Source: Arcobacter roscoffensis
GTDB taxonomy: Bacteria; Campylobacterota; Campylobacteria; Campylobacterales; Arcobacteraceae
Length of the DNA stretch: 64,000 nucleotides
Assembly (NCBI RefSeq): GCF_024267655.1
Contig: NZ_CP100595.1
Span: 2,976,001-3,040,000 of the forward strand
Direction: 5' to 3'
This document shows, piece by piece, positions 7,845 through 16,309 of this stretch; positions within the stretch are counted from its first letter, which is position 1, and the number at the start of each line of letters is the position of its first letter. The translations under genes were made by a program, and so were the position numbers. The notes under the pieces are model-generated. The model was not told where the DNA came from. It saw only the letters and a list, made by a program, of their open reading frames with translations, and made no database searches.

Positions 7845-8723
7845 ATGAGAATCAATACAAATGTAGCTGCTATGCAAGCTATGGAATCAAACTCAAATAC
7901 AAACAAAACTTTAGGTACTTCTTTAGAGAAATTATCTTCAGGTCTTAGAATCAACAAAGCTAGTGATGATGCTTCTGGTTTATCTATTGCTGATAAATTA
8001 AGAACACAAGCAAGTGGTACTGGTCAGGCTATTTCAAATGGTAGTTCTGCAATTGCTTTAACTCAAATTGCTGATAAAGCTATGGCTGAACAATCTAATA
8101 TTTTAGATATTGTTAAAACGAAACTAATTCAAGCAGCTACTGCTACTACTTCTACTGCTGGTAGAGTTTCTATTTCAAAAGACGTAGATAAACTGTTAAC
8201 ACAATTAGATAATATTGCTGCTCAAACTAACTACAATGGTATTCAACTTTTACAAGGTGATACTACATTAGCAAGTACAAATACAGCTTCTTCACATACA
8301 TTCCAAATGGGTGATAAAGCTGCTAATACTATTTCTACTAGTGATAGTGTACATTCTAATACAGTAGGGTTAAGCTTAAATGGTTTATCAGGAATGGTTA
8401 GTGCTGGTGTTACTAGTGCTGGTGGAACTGGTATTACAGCAGGAAATGCTAGAACTCAGATGTTAGAAATTGATCAAGCCTTAGATAGACTAAATGGATG
8501 GAGAGCAGACTTCGGTTCTACTCAAAACCAATTAGAATCAGCTGTTAGAAACTTAAGTACTCAACAAACTAATATTAAAAATGCAGAATCTGTTATTAGA
8601 GATGTTGATTATGCTCAAGAGAGTGCGAACTTTAATAAACAAAACATAATTGCACAAGCGGGGACTTATGCATTAAGTCAAGCAAATGCAATGCAACAAA
8701 ATGTTACTAGATTATTACAATAA
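7845..8723 (+). CDS. Flagellin 2 (type B)
   Basis: Flagellar filament subunit of 292 residues with complete N- and C-terminal flagellin helices (MRINTNVAAMQAMESNSNTN at the start, NAMQQNVTRLLQ at the end). It shares the 5' third and the 3' third almost exactly with flagellin 5, but its middle (about residues 107-215) differs: RVSISKDVDKLLTQ and TTLASTNTASS here against RQAIGKDVDKLLDQ and TTFRTGATASS in flagellin 5. The ATG is set by AAAGGA seven bases upstream, which is buried in the leader hairpin at 7814-7842. No terminator is seen before flagellin 3, so the two are probably on one transcript. Confidence 0.97.
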   Translation: MRINTNVAAMQAMESNSNTNKTLGTSLEKLSSGLRINKASDDASGLSIADKLRTQASGTGQAISNGSSAIALTQIADKAMAEQSNILDIVKTKLIQAATATTSTAGRVSISKDVDKLLTQLDNIAAQTNYNGIQLLQGDTTLASTNTASSHTFQMGDKAANTISTSDSVHSNTVGLSLNGLSGMVSAGVTSAGGTGITAGNARTQMLEIDQALDRLNGWRADFGSTQNQLESAVRNLSTQQTNIKNAESVIRDVDYAQESANFNKQNIIAQAGTYALSQANAMQQNVTRLLQ

Positions 8724-8755
8724 TTTGTATTGATTTATTTGTGGAGTTTATGGGG

Positions 8756-8878
8756 TTGAAACATTTATTATAGGGATCAAGTGATTCCGAAGAAGGCTCT
8801 CCTTCTATGCTTGGGTAAAATCAAGAACGTTTCAGGCTCCCGTATCAGGGTAAATCTTTTTATCATATAAAGGATTTA
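8756..8878 (+). ncRNA. Structured leader of flagellin 3 (type C) with ribosome-site hairpin
   Basis: Same architecture as the type B leader but with different stem sequences. An enclosing stem P1 is clearest here: TTGAAACATT (8756-8765) with AACGTTTCAG (8826-8835). P2 is GGGATCA/TGATTCC (8773-8788, with a G-U pair), P3 is AGAAGG/CCTTCT (8791-8806) in place of AGAGT/ACTCT, and P4 is CTTG/CAAG (8810-8825). The constant block with CCC/GGG and loop GTATCA is unchanged. The ribosome-site stem pairs TAAATCTTTT (8851-8860) with AAAGGATTTA (8869-8878), and its loop sequence differs from that of type B while the stem is kept. Confidence 0.7.
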
Positions 8879-8880
8879 TT

Positions 8881-9753
8881 ATGAGAATTAACACAAATGT
8901 AGCTGCAATGACAGCTCAAGAATCGGCATCAAGAACTAATTCTAATTTAAGTAATTCATTAGAAAAATTAAGTTCAGGTCTTAGAATTAATAAAGCAAGT
9001 GATGATTCATCTGGATTAGCAATTGCTGATAAACTAAGAACACAAGCAAGTGGTACAGGTCAAGCTATATCAAATGGTAATTCAGCTATTGCTTTAACAC
9101 AAATTGCTGATAAAGCTATGGCTGAACAATCTAATATTTTAGATATTGTTAAAACGAAATTAATTCAAGCATCAACTGCTACAACTTCTACTGCTGGTAG
9201 AGTTGCTATTTCAAAAGACGTTTCTAAATTATTAGACCAGTTAGATAATATTGCATCGCAAACAAACTATAATGGTATTCAACTATTACAAGCAAGTGCG
9301 ACAGGTACTGGAACAGCATCGTCACAAACATTCCAAATGGGTGATAAAGCTGCTAATACTATTTCTACTGGGGATAGTGTTCAGTCAAATACAACTGGAT
9401 TAAGTTTAGCGCCATTAGATGGTTTAGTTAGTGCTGGTGTTACTAGTGCTGGTGGAGCAGGTATTACTGCTGCTAATGCTAGAACACAAATGTTAGAAGT
9501 TGACCAAGCAATTGATAGACTAAATGGATGGAGAGCGGACTTCGGTTCTACTCAAAACCAATTAGAATCAGCTGTTAGAAACTTAGGTACACAACAAACT
9601 AACATCAAAAATGCAGAGTCTGTTATTAGAGATGTTGACTATGCTCAAGAGAGTGCGAACTTTAGTAAACAAAATATTGTTGCTCAAGCTGGTACTTATG
9701 CTATGAGTCAAGCCAATGCAATGCAACAAAATGTACTAAGATTATTACAATAG
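8881..9753 (+). CDS. Flagellin 3 (type C)
   Basis: Filament subunit of 290 residues. The N-terminus (MTAQESASRTNSNLSNSLEK, residues 10-29) and C-terminus (NFSKQNIVAQAGTYAMSQAN) mark a third sequence type. It differs from flagellin 6 only in a few residues of the central loop (LLQASATGTGTASS against LLQNSATNTGTASS). The missing two residues relative to the other types lie in this loop. The start is fixed by AAAGGA in the leader hairpin. A hairpin about 50 nt after the stop (9805-9836) probably ends the transcript. Confidence 0.97.
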   Translation: MRINTNVAAMTAQESASRTNSNLSNSLEKLSSGLRINKASDDSSGLAIADKLRTQASGTGQAISNGNSAIALTQIADKAMAEQSNILDIVKTKLIQASTATTSTAGRVAISKDVSKLLDQLDNIASQTNYNGIQLLQASATGTGTASSQTFQMGDKAANTISTGDSVQSNTTGLSLAPLDGLVSAGVTSAGGAGITAANARTQMLEVDQAIDRLNGWRADFGSTQNQLESAVRNLGTQQTNIKNAESVIRDVDYAQESANFSKQNIVAQAGTYAMSQANAMQQNVLRLLQ

Positions 9754-9772
9754 TTAATAATTTAAGGCTTGT

Positions 9773-9836
9773 GTTTAAATTAATATATTTAAACATTTAT
9801 AAATTAACTTTCAAGGATTTACTCCTTGTAAAGTTA
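9773..9836 (+). terminator. Hairpins after flagellin 3, probable terminator
   Basis: Two consecutive inverted repeats: GTTTAAAT/ATTTAAAC (9773-9794), then TAACTTT-CAAGGA pairing with TCCTTG-AAAGTTA (9805-9836, one bulged T). The second is followed by an AT-rich but not uniform T stretch, so termination efficiency is uncertain. The same pair recurs 3327 bp later. Confidence 0.5.
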
Positions 9837-9909
9837 TTTATATAAATCTTTAAATTATTGTTGTGAAATATCCGAGTAATATTTGATAAGAGTAATATGT
9901 AATTGTATA

Positions 9910-10013
9910 GGTATAAATTTATGCCGAAGAGTTAAAACTCTATGCTCAGTAATATGAGAAGGTTTTCAGGCTCCCGTATCAGGGTAAATCTTTTTAATCT
10001 CGAAAAGGATTTA
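9910..10013 (+). ncRNA. Structured leader of flagellin 4 (type D) with ribosome-site hairpin
   Basis: Third leader type. P2 is GGTATA/TATGCC (9910-9925, a U-G pair at the third position), P3 is AGAGT/ACTCT with a one-base longer loop, and P4 is CTCA/TGAG in place of CTTG/CAAG. The CGAAG, CTATGCT and CCC-GTATCA-GGG blocks are unchanged. The ribosome-site stem is TAAATCTTTTT (9985-9995) with AAAAGGATTTA (10003-10013). This leader is identical to that of flagellin 7 although the two genes encode different flagellin types, which marks the duplication junction. Confidence 0.7.
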
Positions 10014-10015
10014 TT

Positions 10016-10894
10016 ATGAGAATCAATACAAACGTAGCTTCTTTACAAGCAAGAGAAGCGAATGCAAATACAAATAAAACTTTAAACTCTTCATTAGAGA
10101 AATTAAGTTCAGGTCTTAGAATCAACAAAGCAAGTGATGATGCTTCAGGACTTGCAATTGCTGATAAATTAAGAACACAAGCAAGTGGTACAGGTCAAGC
10201 TATCTCAAATGGTAACTCTGCTATTGCTTTAACTCAAATTGCTGATAAAGCTATGGCTGAACAATCTAATATTTTAGATATTGTTAAAACGAAACTAATT
10301 CAAGCAGCTACTGCTACTACTTCTACTGCTGGTAGACAAGCTATTGGTAAAGATGTAGATAAACTATTAGATCAGTTAGACAATATTGCACAACAAACTA
10401 ATTACAATGGTATTCAACTTTTACAAGGTGATACTACTTTTAGAACTGGGGCTACTGCTGCTTCACATACATTCCAAATGGGTGATAAAGCTGCTAATAC
10501 TATTTCTACTAGTGATACTGTGCAATCAAATACAACTGGTTTAAGTTTAGGTGGTTTACTTGGTCAAGTTAGTGCTGGTGTTACTAGTGCTGGTGGAACT
10601 GGTCTTACTGCTGCTAATGCTAGAACTCAGATGTTAGAAATTGATCAAGCTTTAGATAAACTAAATGGATGGAGAGCGGACTTCGGTTCTACTCAAAACC
10701 AATTAGAATCAGCTGTTAGAAACCTAGCAACACAACAAACTAATATCAAAGCAGCTGAGTCTGTTATTAGAGATGTTGATTATGCTGCTGAAAGTGCTAA
10801 CTTCAATAAACAAAACATTATCTCACAAGCTGGAACTTATGCTATGAGTCAGGCTAATAATGTATCTCAAAATGTTATGAGACTACTTCAATAG
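10016..10894 (+). CDS. Flagellin 4 (type A, duplicate of flagellin 1)
   Basis: Filament subunit of 292 residues, identical in protein sequence to flagellin 1 and without any nucleotide difference that I noticed. Its upstream region, however, is not that of flagellin 1 but that of flagellin 7, so a type A coding region now sits behind a structured type D leader. This gene is therefore under different control from its twin. The same terminator follows as after flagellin 1. Confidence 0.97.
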   Translation: MRINTNVASLQAREANANTNKTLNSSLEKLSSGLRINKASDDASGLAIADKLRTQASGTGQAISNGNSAIALTQIADKAMAEQSNILDIVKTKLIQAATATTSTAGRQAIGKDVDKLLDQLDNIAQQTNYNGIQLLQGDTTFRTGATAASHTFQMGDKAANTISTSDTVQSNTTGLSLGGLLGQVSAGVTSAGGTGLTAANARTQMLEIDQALDKLNGWRADFGSTQNQLESAVRNLATQQTNIKAAESVIRDVDYAAESANFNKQNIISQAGTYAMSQANNVSQNVMRLLQ

Positions 10895-10919
10895 AGATAA
10901 ATAGTTAAAAAAGATAGAT

Positions 10920-10948
10920 AAGGTCTAGTTTTTTCTAGGCCTTTTTTT
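10920..10948 (+). terminator. Rho-independent terminator after flagellin 4
   Basis: Copy of the terminator at 7593-7621, exactly 3327 bp downstream: 9-bp stem, six-T loop, T run. Confidence 0.88.
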
Positions 10949-11005
10949 ATATCTTTGTTTTATTTAATCTAATTTTAAGAATTGGTGTGTAATAATTCTA
11001 TTATA

Positions 11006-11169
11006 CCTTTAGGAAAAGGAATGACACTTCTGGGTGTTAATCCCTTTCCTAAAGGGAAAATGTATAGGAATCAATTGATTCCGAAGAGTTAAACTCTATG
11101 CTTGGTGAAACAAGAATGTTATTAGGCTCCCGTATCAGGGTAAATCTTTTTAATCTCGAAAAGGATTTA
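11006..11169 (+). ncRNA. Structured leader of flagellin 5 (type B copy)
   Basis: Copy of the leader at 7679-7842, 3327 bp downstream, with no visible base change. It includes the long type B hairpin, stems P2-P4, the CCC/GGG hairpin and the stem that buries the AAAGGA site of the gene at 11172. Confidence 0.7.
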
Positions 11170-11171
11170 TT

Positions 11172-12050
11172 ATGAGAATCAATACAAATGTAGCTGCTAT
11201 GCAAGCTATGGAATCAAACTCAAATACAAACAAAACTTTAGGTACTTCTTTAGAGAAATTATCTTCAGGTCTTAGAATCAACAAAGCTAGTGATGATGCT
11301 TCTGGTTTATCTATTGCTGATAAATTAAGAACACAAGCAAGTGGTACTGGTCAGGCTATTTCAAATGGTAGTTCTGCAATTGCTTTAACTCAAATTGCTG
11401 ATAAAGCTATGGCTGAACAATCTAATATTTTAGATATTGTTAAAACGAAACTAATTCAAGCAGCTACTGCTACTACTTCTACTGCTGGTAGACAAGCTAT
11501 TGGTAAAGACGTAGATAAACTATTAGACCAGTTAGACAATATTGCACAACAAACTAACTACAATGGTATTCAACTTTTACAAGGTGATACTACATTTAGA
11601 ACTGGTGCTACTGCCTCTTCACATACATTCCAAATGGGTGATAAAGCTGCTAATACTATTTCTACTAGTGATACTGTAAGATCAAATACTACTGGATTAA
11701 GTTTAAATGGTTTAGTTGGAATGGTTAGTGCTGGTGTTACTAGTGCTGGTGGAACTGGTATTACAGCAGGAAATGCTAGAACTCAGATGTTAGAAATTGA
11801 CCAAGCAATTGATAGACTAAATGGATGGAGAGCAGACTTCGGTTCTACTCAAAACCAATTAGAATCAGCTGTTAGAAACTTAAGTACTCAACAAACTAAT
11901 ATTAAAAATGCAGAATCTGTTATTAGAGATGTTGATTATGCTCAAGAGAGTGCGAACTTTAATAAACAAAACATAATTGCACAAGCGGGGACTTATGCAT
12001 TAAGTCAAGCAAATGCAATGCAACAAAATGTTACTAGATTATTACAATAA
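11172..12050 (+). CDS. Flagellin 5 (type B ends, type A-like centre)
   Basis: Filament subunit of 292 residues. The first 106 residues and about the last 80 match flagellin 2, whereas the middle carries type A features (RQAIGKDVDKLLDQLDNIAQQ, TTFRTGATASS). This mosaic pattern suggests gene conversion from a type A neighbour after the duplication. The start is fixed by AAAGGA within the leader hairpin; no terminator is seen before flagellin 6. Confidence 0.97.
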   Translation: MRINTNVAAMQAMESNSNTNKTLGTSLEKLSSGLRINKASDDASGLSIADKLRTQASGTGQAISNGSSAIALTQIADKAMAEQSNILDIVKTKLIQAATATTSTAGRQAIGKDVDKLLDQLDNIAQQTNYNGIQLLQGDTTFRTGATASSHTFQMGDKAANTISTSDTVRSNTTGLSLNGLVGMVSAGVTSAGGTGITAGNARTQMLEIDQAIDRLNGWRADFGSTQNQLESAVRNLSTQQTNIKNAESVIRDVDYAQESANFNKQNIIAQAGTYALSQANAMQQNVTRLLQ

Positions 12051-12082
12051 TTTGTATTGATTTATTTGTGGAGTTTATGGGG

Positions 12083-12205
12083 TTGAAACATTTATTATAG
12101 GGATCAAGTGATTCCGAAGAAGGCTCTCCTTCTATGCTTGGGTAAAATCAAGAACGTTTCAGGCTCCCGTATCAGGGTAAATCTTTTTATCATATAAAGG
12201 ATTTA
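12083..12205 (+). ncRNA. Structured leader of flagellin 6 (type C copy)
   Basis: Copy of the leader at 8756-8878, 3327 bp downstream, without visible change, including P1, the AGAAGG/CCTTCT version of P3 and the 10-bp ribosome-site stem ahead of the ATG at 12208. Confidence 0.7.
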
Positions 12206-12207
12206 TT

Positions 12208-13080
12208 ATGAGAATTAACACAAATGTAGCTGCAATGACAGCTCAAGAATCGGCATCAAGAACTAATTCTAATTTAAGTAATTCATTAGAAAAATTAAGT
12301 TCAGGTCTTAGAATTAATAAAGCAAGTGATGATTCATCTGGATTAGCAATTGCTGATAAACTAAGAACACAAGCAAGTGGTACAGGTCAAGCTATATCAA
12401 ATGGTAATTCAGCTATTGCTTTAACACAAATTGCTGATAAAGCTATGGCTGAACAATCTAATATTTTAGATATTGTTAAAACGAAATTAATTCAAGCATC
12501 AACTGCTACAACTTCTACTGCTGGTAGAGTTGCTATTTCAAAAGACGTTTCTAAATTATTAGACCAGTTAGATAATATTGCATCGCAAACAAACTATAAT
12601 GGTATTCAATTATTACAGAATAGTGCAACTAATACAGGTACAGCAAGTTCACAAACATTCCAAATGGGTGATAAAGCTGCTAATACTATTTCTACTGGTG
12701 ACAGTGTTCAGTCAAATACAACTGGATTAAGTTTAGCGCCATTAGATGGTTTAGTTAGTGCTGGTGTTACTAGTGCTGGTGGAGCAGGTATTACTGCTGC
12801 TAATGCTAGAACACAAATGTTAGAAGTTGACCAAGCAATTGATAGACTAAATGGATGGAGAGCGGACTTCGGTTCTACTCAAAACCAATTAGAATCAGCT
12901 GTTAGAAACTTAGGTACACAACAAACTAACATCAAAAATGCAGAGTCTGTTATTAGAGATGTTGACTATGCTCAAGAGAGTGCGAACTTTAGTAAACAAA
13001 ATATTGTTGCTCAAGCTGGTACTTATGCTATGAGTCAAGCCAATGCAATGCAACAAAATGTACTAAGATTATTACAATAG
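12208..13080 (+). CDS. Flagellin 6 (type C, duplicate of flagellin 3)
   Basis: Filament subunit of 290 residues, the same as flagellin 3 except in the central loop near residues 138-146 (NSATNTGTASS) and a few silent changes close by (for example GGTGAC for GGGGAT). The rest of the gene and both flanks appear identical to the first copy. Confidence 0.97.
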   Translation: MRINTNVAAMTAQESASRTNSNLSNSLEKLSSGLRINKASDDSSGLAIADKLRTQASGTGQAISNGNSAIALTQIADKAMAEQSNILDIVKTKLIQASTATTSTAGRVAISKDVSKLLDQLDNIASQTNYNGIQLLQNSATNTGTASSQTFQMGDKAANTISTGDSVQSNTTGLSLAPLDGLVSAGVTSAGGAGITAANARTQMLEVDQAIDRLNGWRADFGSTQNQLESAVRNLGTQQTNIKNAESVIRDVDYAQESANFSKQNIVAQAGTYAMSQANAMQQNVLRLLQ

Positions 13081-13099
13081 TTAATAATTTAAGGCTTGT

Positions 13100-13163
13100 G
13101 TTTAAATTAATATATTTAAACATTTATAAATTAACTTTCAAGGATTTACTCCTTGTAAAGTTA
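13100..13163 (+). terminator. Hairpins after flagellin 6, probable terminator
   Basis: Copy of the inverted-repeat pair at 9773-9836, 3327 bp downstream. The second hairpin (13132-13163) is the stronger one; the T stretch after it is imperfect. Confidence 0.5.
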
Positions 13164-13236
13164 TTTATATAAATCTTTAAATTATTGTTGTGAAATATCC
13201 GAGTAATATTTGATAAGAGTAATATGTAATTGTATA

Positions 13237-13340
13237 GGTATAAATTTATGCCGAAGAGTTAAAACTCTATGCTCAGTAATATGAGAAGGTTTTCAGGCTC
13301 CCGTATCAGGGTAAATCTTTTTAATCTCGAAAAGGATTTA
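13237..13340 (+). ncRNA. Structured leader of flagellin 7 (type D)
   Basis: Identical to the leader of flagellin 4: P2 GGTATA/TATGCC, P3 AGAGT/ACTCT, P4 CTCA/TGAG, the CCC/GGG hairpin and the 11-bp stem (13312-13340) that buries AAAGGA ahead of the ATG at 13343. It is probably the original type D leader. Confidence 0.7.
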
Positions 13341-13342
13341 TT

Positions 13343-14224
13343 ATGAGAATTAATACAAATGTAGCTGCTATGCAAGCTATGGAATCAAACTCAAACACAA
13401 ACAAAACTTTAGGTACTTCTTTAGAGAAATTATCTTCAGGTCTTAGAATCAACAAAGCTAGTGATGATGCTTCTGGTTTATCTATTGCTGATAAACTAAG
13501 AACACAAGCAAGTGGTACAGGTCAAGCTATCTCAAATGGTAACTCTGCTATTGCTTTAACTCAAATTGCTGATAAAGCTATGGCTGAACAATCTAATATT
13601 TTAGATATTGTTAAAACGAAACTAATTCAAGCAGCTACTGCTACTACTTCTACTGCTGGTAGACAAGCTATTGCAAAAGACTTATCAAAATTACTTGATC
13701 AATTAGATAATATTGCACAACAAACTAATTACAATGGTATTCAACTTTTACAAGGTGATACTACTTTTAGAACTGGGGCTACTGCTGCTTCACATACATT
13801 CCAAATGGGTGATAAAGCTGCTAATACTATTTCTACTGGGGATAGTGTACAATCAAATACTACTGGTTTAAGTTTAGGTGGATTAGTTGGAGTTGTAAGT
13901 GCTGGAGTAATTAGTATTGGTTCGACTTCAGTTATCGCACAAGCAGGTGCTAGAACAGCTATGTTACAAGTTGATAATGCCTTAGATAGACTAAATGGAT
14001 GGAGAGCGGACTTTGGTTCTACTCAAAACCAATTAGAATCAGCTGTTAGAAACTTAGGTACTCAACAAACTAATATTAAAAATGCAGAATCTGTTATTAG
14101 AGATGTTGATTATGCTCAAGAGAGTGCGAACTTTAATAAACAAAACATAATTGCACAAGCGGGGACTTATGCATTAAGTCAAGCAAATGCAATGCAACAA
14201 AATGTTACTAGATTATTACAGTAA
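13343..14224 (+). CDS. Flagellin 7 (type D, mosaic)
   Basis: Filament subunit of 293 residues. The N-terminus is type B-like (AAMQAMESNSNTNKTLGTS), the middle has the type A TTFRTGATAAS segment, then a unique stretch (VVSAGVISIGSTSVIAQAGARTAMLQVDNALD, about residues 184-215 in all), and the C-terminus is type B. It lies exactly 3327 bp after flagellin 4 and closes the array. A strong terminator shared with the convergent maf gene follows. Confidence 0.97.
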   Translation: MRINTNVAAMQAMESNSNTNKTLGTSLEKLSSGLRINKASDDASGLSIADKLRTQASGTGQAISNGNSAIALTQIADKAMAEQSNILDIVKTKLIQAATATTSTAGRQAIAKDLSKLLDQLDNIAQQTNYNGIQLLQGDTTFRTGATAASHTFQMGDKAANTISTGDSVQSNTTGLSLGGLVGVVSAGVISIGSTSVIAQAGARTAMLQVDNALDRLNGWRADFGSTQNQLESAVRNLGTQQTNIKNAESVIRDVDYAQESANFNKQNIIAQAGTYALSQANAMQQNVTRLLQ

Positions 14225-14230
14225 AGCTTA

Positions 14231-14268
14231 AAAATGATAAAAGGTTTAATTTACCCTTTTATCATTTT
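14231..14268. terminator. Bidirectional terminator between the flagellins and maf1
   Basis: A 14-bp perfect stem, AAAATGATAAAAGG with CCTTTTATCATTTT, with A and T runs on its outer sides, so it can act on both strands. It overlaps the last codons and stop of the convergent Maf gene. Confidence 0.85.
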
Positions 14269-16309
14269 CTTCAATAATATCCTCTAAATAGTCTTTATAT
14301 TTTGTTAATAATTTACTAAGAATATTTGACCAAGCCTTTATAACTTTTTTGATATTTACCTTATCTTTTTTATCTTTTATTAGAATACAATATGATATAT
14401 AAGGATTAAAAGCTAATGTATATGTAACATAAATCTCTTTTAAGTAATTAATCTTATTTTCTGGATTCATCAAATATTGAAATATTTCATTAGCAAAAAT
14501 ATTAAATTCATCATATGTTTTTATCTTTTCTGTTAAGTTAAGTTGTTCTAAAATTTCATTTACCATATTGAGATGACTATTTAAACTTTTTAAATCTCTT
14601 TTAGATAAGTTTTCAACTACAATAGACTCTAAGTCCTCAGTTAAAGACTCTTTTAAATTCTCTTTATCTATTTTTGTAAAGTCATCAACTTTTAGATCTA
14701 TACTTTTTAAAGGAATAGTATTTTCAATAAATGCTCCATGATTGCTTAAATTATATGTGCTAACACTATTTAATTTTGTTTGACCTATATAAAATCTTAA
14801 TGAACCATAAAATTGTCTACTTGTTAAAACTTCTTTTTGAAAGTTACCTCTTATTTTAATTACATCATCTTTAAAAGAGTAGTTTTCATTAACTTCAAGT
14901 TTATTAAGGTCTTCAATATCTAATTTCTTATTATATTCGTAGTCAGATGAATGAGTTGAACCCGTATTTTGATTTAATGCCAAGTCTAAACCTAATAAAT
15001 AAATCTCTTTAATATTAACAAATCTAGAAATTATAGAGTAAGTCAACTCTCCAACAGAGTTACCAGTTAAAGCTTTATGTCCAACTTGAATAGAACCTAA
15101 TACTTCATATAAATAAACTCTACTTATTTTTGAAAGTTTTTCTAAAACGTTTTCAGCTGTATTAATAGAAGCAAGCACAATAGTATCTGCTAAAAGTTCT
15201 TTTAAATCAGGATTACTAAAAAGCTGAATATCAACATAATGCTGTGGATCTAATGTAGTTATAATATCTGGTTTAATTTTATTCTCAAATAATATATTAA
15301 GTGTCGCTGCCATAGTTACAATAATAAATCTATCTTGATTTTCATAAACCCATTCTATATTATCATTTAAAGATGGTCCTGCTCCAATATATAAAATAGG
15401 CTTATTTTCAAAGGATTTTAATTCAAGATTATCTCTTAATGATAAAGTTTTATATTTAAAGAAATTTTTCGACAAGTTATAAACAACATTATCTAAATTC
15501 ATATAATAATTGAAAGACATAGGACTTACAGATAATACTCTATCAATTATTCTATCAAAATAATTTTTAACATCATGATTTGTAGTATAGAATTTTAAAA
15601 TAGAGTTATTATAAACATCCATATTATAAAAATCCAGCACTTTTTCTAATAAAATATTATCATCATCCATTATCGAAAAAATTACCTTTCTTCCTTCTAC
15701 TGCCAAGGCACTGTAATCACAAACAAATAAAGATAATCTAAATATTTCTAAATTGTTCTCACAAACAAAAAAAGTTTTGGCATTGATCTTTTTCATAATT
15801 TTAGGGATATGTCTACCAAGTAATGTCCCAATAAACATAAACTTATCAATTTTATTTATTCTTCTATTTTCTCTATCTATTTTATAATCTAACTCTTCTT
15901 TTATTTTAAATAAATCATTCATAAGCTTTTTACCAGCAATTGAATAAATTCCCTCATCTTCATCTAAGCTAAAATCACCATCATTTTCATGATTATAAAA
16001 CCCTTGATTTAAAGTATTAATACTATTTTTTAAATCAAAATTAGTTTGTACAACTGCTTTATTATTAAACTTTTTTGGTTTTTTGTCATATAAATATTTA
16101 TCTTTTTCATTATCATAAATATCAAAGTCTCCTGACTCTTTTATAAACTCCAAAAAATATCTTTCTTTATATAAACCTTTACCCATTAAATCACCCAAGT
16201 GTGTAACTCTAATAAATAATTCATTATCAAACTCAGATAAAAATAATAGATTTAAATGGTATGTATCCATCATAGCTTTATGTAGTTGTTCTTCAGCAGA
16301 CAAGTCCAT
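14246..16309 (-). CDS. Motility accessory factor (Maf, DUF115) protein 1
   Basis: A 687-residue protein of the Maf family, which in Campylobacter, Helicobacter and Aeromonas transfers nonulosonic acids such as pseudaminic acid to flagellin before export. The core DUF115 domain (MptE-like Rossmann fold) covers about residues 290-470, with the typical KPILYIGAGPSLNDNIEWV start, VTMAATLNILFENKIKPDIITTLDP, and LTGNSVGELTYSI...EIYLLGLDLAL. An N-terminal family domain includes FIGTLLGRHIPKIMKK. The C-terminal part is helical and variable. Its place between flagellins and a pseudaminic-acid operon supports the role. ATG 16309 has AAGGA upstream and a TATAAT (16335-16340) on its strand. Confidence 0.93.
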   Translation of the reverse strand: MDLSAEEQLHKAMMDTYHLNLLFLSEFDNELFIRVTHLGDLMGKGLYKERYFLEFIKESGDFDIYDNEKDKYLYDKKPKKFNNKAVVQTNFDLKNSINTLNQGFYNHENDGDFSLDEDEGIYSIAGKKLMNDLFKIKEELDYKIDRENRRINKIDKFMFIGTLLGRHIPKIMKKINAKTFFVCENNLEIFRLSLFVCDYSALAVEGRKVIFSIMDDDNILLEKVLDFYNMDVYNNSILKFYTTNHDVKNYFDRIIDRVLSVSPMSFNYYMNLDNVVYNLSKNFFKYKTLSLRDNLELKSFENKPILYIGAGPSLNDNIEWVYENQDRFIIVTMAATLNILFENKIKPDIITTLDPQHYVDIQLFSNPDLKELLADTIVLASINTAENVLEKLSKISRVYLYEVLGSIQVGHKALTGNSVGELTYSIISRFVNIKEIYLLGLDLALNQNTGSTHSSDYEYNKKLDIEDLNKLEVNENYSFKDDVIKIRGNFQKEVLTSRQFYGSLRFYIGQTKLNSVSTYNLSNHGAFIENTIPLKSIDLKVDDFTKIDKENLKESLTEDLESIVVENLSKRDLKSLNSHLNMVNEILEQLNLTEKIKTYDEFNIFANEIFQYLMNPENKINYLKEIYVTYTLAFNPYISYCILIKDKKDKVNIKKVIKAWSNILSKLLTKYKDYLEDIIEENDKRVN

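Larger units (their letters stand above)
6689..13342 (+). repeat. Direct tandem duplication, 2 x 3327 bp, three flagellin genes per unit
   Basis: Unit 1 is 6689-10015 and unit 2 is 10016-13342. All three start codons, all three stops, the terminators and the leaders recur at a constant 3327-bp offset. Spacers and gene ends look identical; differences cluster in the central parts of genes 2/5 and 3/6 and do not change length. The junction falls at the start codon of a flagellin, where the sequences upstream of genes 1 and 4 part company. Confidence 0.95.

Noticed and set aside
6689-13342. Flagellin duplication as an assembly error
   Set aside because: The copies carry clustered differences in genes 2/5 and 3/6 and different leaders in genes 1/4, so they are not the same reads placed twice. 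Copy number still deserves long-read proof.
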